In this document: positions 57,376 to 64,000 of the stretch, one piece after another | Layout: each line of letters opens with the position of its first letter | How positions within the stretch are numbered: the stretch's first letter is position 1 | Source: a bacterium SCSIO 12844 | GTDB lineage: Bacteria > Pseudomonadota > Gammaproteobacteria > Francisellales > Francisellaceae | Length of the DNA: 64,000 nucleotides | Assembly (NCBI GenBank): GCA_024397935.1 | Contig: CP073743.1 | Coordinates: forward strand, 248,001 to 312,000 | Direction of reading: 5' to 3' | Position numbers and translations under genes: made by a program | The notes under the pieces: model-generated | Told to the model about the DNA's origin: nothing | Seen by the model: only the letters and a program-made list of their open reading frames with translations | The model's database searches: none

Positions 57376-59336
57376 GCACTGTAGTTATCTAGTGCATAAC
57401 CTTTTGTTGTACCATCCACTTTACTTCCCTGTGGTATACTAGAGCCATCTTTTAATACCATGATACTATCAATACCACTTTTTGAATCACCATTAAGCCA
57501 GCGAGTAACAACATGGTTGATTAAAATATTGTTAGTTATATCAACTTTAATCGCTGTTTCTGCATTAATTGTTTTTTGTGCTTGAATGCTTGGAAAATAG
57601 CTATAAATACCAAGGCCATCGGCTTTAAAGTTTGATGCATTTGCCGTAATATATAGTGAAGCACACACTTGTTGTTTGGTGGAAGCCTCACCTGGTAAAG
57701 CACAACTAATTGTTTTTTGATCATTGCCATCATCTAAAGGCATAAAATAAGGCATTTCAGATTGATAAAAATTAATTTCACCATCAGTACCATTCCATAC
57801 GGTTTGATAGTTTTCAAAATGCTCTACAGCTAATGCATTCATCGTGACATGGTTGCCATTTACAATTAATCCATATTGTGCTTGATCGATTGTCCAAGGC
57901 ACTAAGCTTGCTGTGATTTTTACATCGTGATCAGCACGCCACAACCATAAGTTTTGCCCAATGGTATAGTTTGCATTAACAGTGATACAGCTATAGGCAG
58001 ATGGAGAGTCTTGACTTACCTCTGTTCGAGCTATACGGCAATAGACATCTTGTAAGATAGTTGGGTTATTTATTTTACCTTGACCTTTTGTGCCAATGGT
58101 TAATAGAGTGTTTTGTGGGTCATTAATATTACCATTTGTACCGGCATCAAAGGTTATGCCACTGATATGTACACCTTCACTTGCTGTTGTCATACAGCTA
58201 CCAGTTTGACTTTGGCAAACAAGTGCAGGTATACCAAGACCTAAAATTGTTTTATCATTTGGTGTATTAATTGTACCTTGAAGCTTATAGATTCCAGGCA
58301 TAATAATTAAGCCTTTAATCGCATTGTTAGATAACTGTGTATTGATTTGATTAATTTCTGTTTTAGATATCTCTGTTGGTTTATCGTTATCTGGTGTTAG
58401 GATTATAAACTGATTTATAGGGATTGCTTGATTACCTACACTAACTTTCCATGTACCATTATCATTGATAATATGTGGTGCTTGAATATTATGTAGCTGC
58501 GTGCTATTTGTCATAGTAAATGGATAGCCTGGCCAAGGATTCTTAGTTGATGAGTCACCAGAGCCTGTATTGGTACCGTTATTATTATTAGATACGATAT
58601 TCCAAACACCAGCTTGTAACTGATTAAATGTTGAATCAGTAATGTAATATTGTTGTTGCGAACCTAAAATAAGGTTTTGATCAACTTTGACATTATCCAT
58701 AAAACCACCACTGGTATAGCCACAGTCACCACCTTCTCCCCAGTCACACATAAGTAGATTTTGTCCGCCGGTAATTGCAATATTTCTTATTGGGGAAGCT
58801 TGGGAGACTGCAAATCTTAACGGATGTCCGAGAGAAGCTGTATTAATTGTTAAATTTGATAGACTGCGCCAGAAATTATTTAAGCCCCCAGGAGACTTAC
58901 AATTAGGATCAGCTGTATCTAAACAGTTATTTAAAACATTAATACCAGGGGAGACAATCACTTGATCTCGATTAGGTGCAACGCCTGTAATTTCTGTATA
59001 ATAACCTAATTTAAATGGACCACTCATTGTATAGTTACCTTGATCAATTAAAATAGCATAACGCTTTGAGCTCCATTGGGTCGTTTCACCTTCATGGGTC
59101 GTATCTTGTGGTCCACCAATTTGACTACCTAATTTAAATAGGGTATTACCATTGTGATCATTCACAAGGTAAGCGCCGGATGGACAAGTGTCACTAGTGC
59201 AGTCGGATGGAGATTTTAGTAAAGTTTTAAATTCATCTCCATTAAGAATATTTGCAAAAGTACTGCTAGCTGTAATGAGCCCCAATGTTGAGATAATACT
59301 AATCGTAATTTGTTTGATATTTTCAGAAGTTAACAT
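57372..59336 (-). CDS. secreted protein with pectin-lyase-type beta-helix, function unknown
   Basis: An N-terminal signal (about residues 8-28, ending STFANILN) exports it. The 654 residues are Asn/Thr/Gly-rich with repeated short beta-helix turns and few cysteine pairs. Segments such as FWRSLSNLTIN, LRFAVSQASPIRNIAITGG, TSGGFMDNVKVDQNLILGSQ and GVWNIVSNN recall a GH55-like/pectin-lyase-fold family seen in Actinobacteria, Burkholderia and fungi and often mislabelled as adenylyl cyclase or coagulation-factor protein. Carbohydrate binding or cleavage is likely but not shown. It converges with the malic enzyme gene, overlapping it by 4 bp. Confidence 0.72.
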   Translation of the reverse strand: MLTSENIKQITISIISTLGLITASSTFANILNGDEFKTLLKSPSDCTSDTCPSGAYLVNDHNGNTLFKLGSQIGGPQDTTHEGETTQWSSKRYAILIDQGNYTMSGPFKLGYYTEITGVAPNRDQVIVSPGINVLNNCLDTADPNCKSPGGLNNFWRSLSNLTINTASLGHPLRFAVSQASPIRNIAITGGQNLLMCDWGEGGDCGYTSGGFMDNVKVDQNLILGSQQQYYITDSTFNQLQAGVWNIVSNNNNGTNTGSGDSSTKNPWPGYPFTMTNSTQLHNIQAPHIINDNGTWKVSVGNQAIPINQFIILTPDNDKPTEISKTEINQINTQLSNNAIKGLIIMPGIYKLQGTINTPNDKTILGLGIPALVCQSQTGSCMTTASEGVHISGITFDAGTNGNINDPQNTLLTIGTKGQGKINNPTILQDVYCRIARTEVSQDSPSAYSCITVNANYTIGQNLWLWRADHDVKITASLVPWTIDQAQYGLIVNGNHVTMNALAVEHFENYQTVWNGTDGEINFYQSEMPYFMPLDDGNDQKTISCALPGEASTKQQVCASLYITANASNFKADGLGIYSYFPSIQAQKTINAETAIKVDITNNILINHVVTRWLNGDSKSGIDSIMVLKDGSSIPQGSKVDGTTKGYALDNYSA

Positions 59337-59558
59337 ATCAATCCCTTTGTGTTTTATTAAACCATAAGTGTTATTCTTAAGGCCAAAATTAATAAGAAAA
59401 AATTAATTTTGGTGTATTTAAAGTGGACTAAAATTAGCTATAGAAAAAGGATTTATGCGTTATATTTATGCTAAGAAAGACATTTAAAACTTAGTGATAA
59501 TACTTATGGTTGTAGGGATAGATCTGATTATAATTTATTTAATAATTTTTTTGAAAAT

Positions 59559-60821
59559 TTATTTGCAAGGATAATTCATGACGCCTTTAGGAAAACCTGT
59601 TTCAAGCCCTGGTAACTTTATAGTTTGAGTATCATAATGATTATTTGCTAAGGCTTGTGGTATCCAAAAGCCAATGGTATTAGAAAGCATCTGGGTTGGG
59701 TCAGAAAACGTATATTTTAGTCGTTTGCTAAATGCAGCAATATCATCAGCTTTAGTATTAGAATAATCACCTGGCAATAAACTAGATTGTGTCGTTGTTG
59801 TGATATCTGCTATAAAACTTAAGGTTTTATTGGCAATTATTTCTCTGTTATATAAAGCACCCCAGACACTTTCAGTATAATAGTTATAGGCCTTTAGGGG
59901 CAAAGTTTTGTCACCGACAGAATCTAAAACTTTAGCGTAAGCAGCTATAAAAATACGTCTATCGGGTAATTGATTATTCGACTCTACTTTTAAAAAGTTG
60001 TAATACCAATTAGAGTCTTTTGTTAACCCTGCCGTATAGTTGGAGCCTGCAACATTACGTAAAATTACTTTAGCATTTTGCCAGTTGATATCTAATTTTG
60101 AAAATGTTTGATGTAGTCTGTAAGCATCATCTAAACCTACCAACATAAAGGTACCAATCATAACATTGTTATAAGGTATTGGATAAGCTTTAGAGTGGCT
60201 TTCAATAAAGTTATTTTTAAAGGTGGTTTCATTGAATGAATTTGGATTTTTTAATATGGATGTTAAATAGGATTGAGATAGTAATAAGGCATAATTGCTC
60301 ATACAATGGATGGCTTTTTGATGGCCTTGCCAAGCAGGGTTATTCAATTGATAAACCCAATTTGGTTTTTGGTTATTCACTTTATAAGTAGATTTAATAT
60401 TATCTAATAGGTTTTGTGCTAATGATTTCCATTGAGTGTCACCTAAATTCTTCAGATAAAGCAAATAGGCAATGGCAGGGCCAATATGAGAAATTGATGT
60501 CGTTTCAAAAAAGCCACTATTAGGTTGCACCCTTAAGCTTTCATGAGCTAATAGTTTGCGATTTTGATCATAGATATACAAATCAGAGTTTAAAAATAAG
60601 ATTAAAACAGATGCTGAACTAGTATTTGATGTAGAATTAGTTTGCATTTCTTTACTTAGTGTAGTGCCAATCGATTTATCTTGACCGTAAAAACTATGTA
60701 ATAATTGATAAAATGCAGTTGGTGTTTGATAGACTGTTGTTTCAGAAGCTTCTGTTTGAGCATAACTTACAGCCCCTAAAGAGAAAATTAAAGCAAATAT
60801 AGTGAGATATTTTTTCATCAT
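59559..60821 (-). CDS. secreted protein of unknown function (420 aa)
   Basis: A signal peptide (MMKKYLTIFALIFSLGAVSYAQ, cleavage after AQ or nearby) starts a protein I do not recognise. It is rich in Asn, Ser, Leu and Tyr and appears mostly helical (GPAIAYLLYLKNLGDTQW and IHCMSNYALLLSQSYL), which could be an alpha/alpha-barrel. Two cysteines, one in the middle and one next to the C-terminus (MNYPCK), might pair. It lies between the beta-helix gene and the acetyltransferase in a set of exported proteins. Confidence 0.7.
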   Translation of the reverse strand: MMKKYLTIFALIFSLGAVSYAQTEASETTVYQTPTAFYQLLHSFYGQDKSIGTTLSKEMQTNSTSNTSSASVLILFLNSDLYIYDQNRKLLAHESLRVQPNSGFFETTSISHIGPAIAYLLYLKNLGDTQWKSLAQNLLDNIKSTYKVNNQKPNWVYQLNNPAWQGHQKAIHCMSNYALLLSQSYLTSILKNPNSFNETTFKNNFIESHSKAYPIPYNNVMIGTFMLVGLDDAYRLHQTFSKLDINWQNAKVILRNVAGSNYTAGLTKDSNWYYNFLKVESNNQLPDRRIFIAAYAKVLDSVGDKTLPLKAYNYYTESVWGALYNREIIANKTLSFIADITTTTQSSLLPGDYSNTKADDIAAFSKRLKYTFSDPTQMLSNTIGFWIPQALANNHYDTQTIKLPGLETGFPKGVMNYPCK

Positions 60822-60941
60822 TAAACCTATTTTTTATTATTAAAATTTTAAATAAGATACAGAAAGTAGGTGCTATAAAAAATTAGAAATAGGTTAATGA
60901 AAATTGTTAACTAAAAGTTAATATAATAAGGATATAAATAC

Positions 60942-61451
60942 CTAGCTTGTCAATTGAAGCATATTAGCTGTTGCAAGTGTTTTAATTTTATCTTCAGTTA
61001 AACGAAAAACCGTCCACTCATTCATGGCTTTGGCACCTAAGCTTTGATAAAAATCAATCGCTTTTTGATTCCAATCTAAAACCCACCATTCAATTCGACC
61101 ACAGTCTCTTTCAACAGCTAATTTTGCGAGAAAATAAAAGACTGCTTTACCGATGCCACTTCCACGATGTTCAGGCTTAATGTATAAGTCCTCTAAATAC
61201 AGGCCAGGCTTACCAATAAAGGTTGAAAAATTATGGAAAAATAAAGCAAAACCAATTTCAATATTATCTTTGCAAATCAAAATCACTTCAGCACGTGGTA
61301 TATTACCAAATAAATGCTTTCGTAAGCTATCTTCTGTTGCAATTACTTCATGAGCTAATTTTTCAAATTCAGCTAATTCAGAAATAAAGTTTAAAATTGT
61401 TGAGATATCATTTTCTGTAGCAAAACGGATATGAATATCATTAAGTGACAT
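60942..61451 (-). CDS. GNAT acetyltransferase, spermidine/diamine (SSAT) type
   Basis: The GNAT core is visible: an N-terminal IRFATENDISTILNFISELAEFEKL, the GLYLEDLYIKPEHRGSGIGKAVFYFLAKLA segment with the acetyl-CoA loop (PEHRGSGIGK), and the C-terminal WWVLDWNQKAIDFYQSLGAKAMNEWTVF, which matches SSAT/thialysine acetyltransferases. It may acetylate polyamines or related amines. 169 residues. It stands between the exported-protein genes and tRNA-Met, with no obvious operon partner. Confidence 0.85.
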   Translation of the reverse strand: MSLNDIHIRFATENDISTILNFISELAEFEKLAHEVIATEDSLRKHLFGNIPRAEVILICKDNIEIGFALFFHNFSTFIGKPGLYLEDLYIKPEHRGSGIGKAVFYFLAKLAVERDCGRIEWWVLDWNQKAIDFYQSLGAKAMNEWTVFRLTEDKIKTLATANMLQLTS

Positions 61452-61527
61452 AGAGAAAATCTTCCATATGGTAATTTCTAACTAAGAATTAATATACTTG
61501 ATATTATGCTTAATTTAAAATAAAAAT

Positions 61528-61604
61528 TGGTAGCTACGAGTGGACTTGAACCACCGACCCCAGCATTATGAATGCTGTGCTCTAACCGACTGAGCTACGT
61601 AGCC
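61528..61604 (-). tRNA. tRNA-Met (CAU), elongator type
   Basis: On the minus strand GGCTACG starts the acceptor stem and CGTAGCT closes it, so the first pair is G1-U72 wobble, not G-C. The anticodon stem CAGCA/TGCTG holds TTCATAA, the T arm is GGTGGTTCAAGTCCACT, and CCA is encoded. The body closely follows E. coli elongator tRNA-Met. Confidence 0.9.
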
Positions 61605-61676
61605 AATGTGCGAGACTGTATTTTACTGAATTGAGCGCTTGTGTCAACCATTGGCGAGGATAAATTTATATTTTTA

Positions 61677-62588
61677 TTAGTTGAGCGTAATAGTGGCATA
61701 AACTGCTTTATGTTCTTCACTATTAGGGTGGTTAGGATAAATCTCAGAGCTAGGGTTAATGACATAACCTGATATGGTGGCATTACTATGATTAGTAGCT
61801 ACCTGATCATAAGGTAGAGAATATTTGCGAGGTTGGGTATTTTGGCAGCAGGTGTCATTTATGCTAGAGATTTTAAATGCACCAAATGTTGTTTTAAAAT
61901 CTTTCAAGCTATTAAGACGTGAGGCATTACCGTTCGCATCACCTACTTCATTCATATCACCAGCAAGGATAACAGTAACATTTGTTAATTTAGTACCACT
62001 GCCTACTGTATTTTGTGCATCTTGAATAAATTGTTTTGTATTCCAATATGCAGCTGATCCATAGTGAGGAAAGTGTAAAGCGACAAATAAAACTTTTTCC
62101 CCACTATTATCTTTTGCTGTACCTTCTAGGTAAATCATATTATAAGGACGAACACCATTATTATTATCTGTCGTCCAATAATTTCCTGGGGTAGTTGTAT
62201 TGGGTAGAACTTTCCAACGATTGGTATTAAAGGTAATTTCTGTTTCATCAAAATCACCACTGGTTAAGTGATTAGTATTCACATATGTTTTCCAGTTAGT
62301 TAAACCATAATGACTCTTTAATTCATCATCTAATAAAGGAGTAGCACCATGGTGTGTGTCTGTTATGGCTTGTTCTAGTGCAATAAAATCTACTGGTTTA
62401 CTTTGAATTTGACTATTAATTAGATCTAATTCTTTACTGCGTAAACTATTTTGACTCCAAATACCATGATCTCGAGCAGAGCGAATATCACCTTTGACAT
62501 TGTATTGTATGATATTAACGGTTGATGCATTAGCGATAGAAATGCTACAAAATGCAAGTAAGCTTAGTATAGATTTAATTTTAATCAT
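61677..62588 (-). CDS. secreted endonuclease/exonuclease/phosphatase-family protein
   Basis: Signal peptide (MIKIKSILSLLAFCSISIANAS) followed by the EEP (DNase I-like) fold: IIQYNVKG with Asn30, the metal-binding Glu72 in IALEQA, ALHFPHYG with the catalytic His, the GDMN motif and a C-terminal SEEHKAVYATI with His. It may be a secreted DNase or a phosphodiesterase (sphingomyelinase or phosphoinositide phosphatase types share this fold). A CC pair (NDTCCQN) lies late in the protein. 303 residues. Confidence 0.82.
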   Translation of the reverse strand: MIKIKSILSLLAFCSISIANASTVNIIQYNVKGDIRSARDHGIWSQNSLRSKELDLINSQIQSKPVDFIALEQAITDTHHGATPLLDDELKSHYGLTNWKTYVNTNHLTSGDFDETEITFNTNRWKVLPNTTTPGNYWTTDNNNGVRPYNMIYLEGTAKDNSGEKVLFVALHFPHYGSAAYWNTKQFIQDAQNTVGSGTKLTNVTVILAGDMNEVGDANGNASRLNSLKDFKTTFGAFKISSINDTCCQNTQPRKYSLPYDQVATNHSNATISGYVINPSSEIYPNHPNSEEHKAVYATITLN

Positions 62589-62698
62589 TTTAAAATACTC
62601 CTTAATTTATTTTTACAATAAGTAAAAGTAATTTTCTGTTTAATTGGCAGACGATAATAATCAAACGTTAATTAAAAGTAAAAGATTTTACAGCAAAT

Positions 62699-63460
62699 CT
62701 AAACTAAATATTTAAGAACTAAATGGCCTAAAAGGACAATTAACACAAGATTAACAACCAGTTTGACGACCTTAGAGTGGCCTTTAATGAGTACCTGGCT
62801 ACCTAAAATATAACCAAATGCTGAAGCTGGTACACCAATTAAGGCAGGCGTCCAATCAATACGATTGACGACGATAAAATAACCTAAAGCAGAAAGATTT
62901 GAGATGAAATTAATCAAGCGTGCATTAATCGATGCATCAACATAATCCATATAGAGAAAAAAGACAAAGCCTAATAATAAGAAAGTACCAGTACCTGGAC
63001 CAAAAAAACCATCATAAGCACCAATGATAAAGCTAACTAAAATACAACGAGTAATTTCTTGAGATTGACTTAATTGGCTTCTGTATTTGACTTGAATGAT
63101 CCTTGATTTAAAGGTATTGATAACTAGAATACTTGGAATTAATACAAGTAATAAGTAAACCATCGCTTGTGCATCTAAAAAGCGGCTTAGAAATGCACCA
63201 GAAATTGCACCTAATAATCCGGTAATAACACCATATTTCATTAAGGATAAATCAATTTTATTATGACGTAAAAAACGGTAAATAGCAGTAGTGCCACCTA
63301 AAGTTACAGTGAATTTATTGGTTCCTAATACTAATGCTTCAGGAACACCAATTAAGAGAAATGTAGGGATAGTAATAAAGCCCCCGCCACCACCAATTGC
63401 ATCAATAAAACCAGCAAAGGCAACTAAGATAATTTCAATAATGATTTGTTCAAAACTCAT
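62699..63460 (-). CDS. TSUP-family transporter (TauE/SafE)
   Basis: Seven to eight membrane helices, with the N-terminal AFAGFIDAIGGGGGFITIPTFLLIGVPEALVLGTNKF and the internal repeat IGAYDGFFGPGTGTFLLLGFVFF of TSUP proteins. The family exports or imports sulfite, sulfoacetate or other organic anions; the substrate cannot be told here. 253 residues. It is in the same direction as the PAP2 gene, with 30 bp between them. Confidence 0.93.
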   Translation of the reverse strand: MSFEQIIIEIILVAFAGFIDAIGGGGGFITIPTFLLIGVPEALVLGTNKFTVTLGGTTAIYRFLRHNKIDLSLMKYGVITGLLGAISGAFLSRFLDAQAMVYLLLVLIPSILVINTFKSRIIQVKYRSQLSQSQEITRCILVSFIIGAYDGFFGPGTGTFLLLGFVFFLYMDYVDASINARLINFISNLSALGYFIVVNRIDWTPALIGVPASAFGYILGSQVLIKGHSKVVKLVVNLVLIVLLGHLVLKYLV

Positions 63461-63490
63461 AATGATTGCTATCCTTTGCTTGATTCATCG

Positions 63491-64000
63491 CTACTTAATA
63501 TAACGATTTATAATAAACCACTTAACCCATAAAAAGCTAAAAATACCAATATAAGCGCCAAAAACTATATCAGAAAGGAAATGATCATTAACAATTAATC
63601 GGCTAATACAGATTATTGTTGCAATAATACATGCAAGTATTATAAAAAAGGATTTACGTGATAGATAAGCTAAAGATAGAAGACCAGCAAAGTTAGCTAA
63701 TGCGTGGCCTGATGGTGTTGAATTAAAGACTTTTTTCATTGAAAAAAAATGAAAGCCATATAGATTGTGATTAAATAGCATCTCTGGGCGATAACGTGCT
63801 AAAGTATATTTCAGAATTGCACCAATTGCTAAAGCCACAAACAAGCTTAATGCGATAATTAACCATCTTGATTGTTGGGTTCTCGGTTTGTTTCTGATAA
63901 ATAGCCAAGCATAATAGATAAAAATTAAGATCATTAACATTGCCCAATGCTTTGGATCAAATAGATTATCAAGCCATTGGCTAAATTGATATATTTTACT
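63491..64000 (-). CDS. PAP2-family phosphatase, 5' end beyond window
   Basis: The frame stays open past the ATG at 63940 to the window edge, so the N-terminus lies beyond it and 169 codons are visible. The phosphatase triad is seen in KYTLARYRPEM (the K-x6-RP motif), STPSGHALANFAG (PSGH) and SRLIVNDHFLSDIVFGAYIG (SR-x5-H-x3-D). These are membrane lipid phosphatases, such as those acting on undecaprenyl pyrophosphate, phosphatidate or lipid A. Substrate unknown. Confidence 0.88.
   Translation of the reverse strand, partial: SKIYQFSQWLDNLFDPKHWAMLMILIFIYYAWLFIRNKPRTQQSRWLIIALSLFVALAIGAILKYTLARYRPEMLFNHNLYGFHFFSMKKVFNSTPSGHALANFAGLLSLAYLSRKSFFIILACIIATIICISRLIVNDHFLSDIVFGAYIGIFSFLWVKWFIINRYIK

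Overview
The window is AT-rich DNA from a gammaproteobacterium and is almost entirely chromosomal housekeeping sequence. The 16S rRNA, a fused methionine permease/binding protein (MetI-MetQ), a SucB with two lipoyl domains and a phosphatidylcholine synthase together suggest a relative of Francisella (Francisellaceae/Fastidiosibacteraceae). That placement is inference; a 16S search would settle it. I see no phage, insertion sequence, conjugation gene or CRISPR array.

Layout. 1-1189: divergent queD (cut by the window edge) and an unusual queC that has lost its zinc cysteines. 1222-3806: an unrecognised 515-residue protein with kinase-like motifs, and a LuxR-type regulator. 3994-7037: acetolactate-synthase-like enzyme plus aldehyde dehydrogenase, translationally coupled. 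7146-11600: tRNA-Ile(CAU), pcs, dsbG-like, metIQ and metN; a SAM-II (metA-type) riboswitch precedes metN. 11675-19229: trhP, a secreted coiled-coil protein, plsY, marC, and a cydA-cydB-cydX-tmk operon including a 39-codon cydX. 19561-27911: tandem-domain UspA, a TraB/GumN-like protein, an M17 peptidase, an SDR, a lipid A acyltransferase, hemE and a malic enzyme.

27908-32932: a complete rRNA operon (16S, tRNA-Ile(GAU), tRNA-Ala(UGC), 23S, 5S, terminator). The -35 box of its apparent promoter overlaps the stop codon of the malic enzyme gene. 33031-36017: lipoprotein, sppA, a lone class III-like phaC and a TM2 protein. 36026-41075: a probable amino-sugar/amino-acid island with a RhaT-like transporter, an HTH fused to a sugar-kinase-type ATPase domain, a NagA-like deacetylase and a DSD1-type PLP enzyme. 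41133-42162: a phage-type repressor whose S24 domain has lost its catalytic Ser and Lys, next to a perfect 22-bp palindrome and two further dyads.

42136-54386: hisS, a FUSC-type membrane protein, and the TCA block gltA <- -> sdhCDAB-sucAB. sucCD and lpd are not in the window. 54421-64000: apt, a second FUSC-like protein, a second malic enzyme, then a run of exported proteins (a pectin-lyase-fold protein, an unknown alpha-helical protein, a DNase I-like phosphodiesterase), an SSAT-like acetyltransferase, elongator tRNA-Met, a TSUP transporter and a PAP2 phosphatase cut by the right edge.

The most notable items are the SAM-II riboswitch in front of a methionine importer, the zinc-ligand-less QueC, the kinase-like protein, the HTH-ATPase/NagA/DSD1 island and the non-cleavable repressor with its palindromic site.
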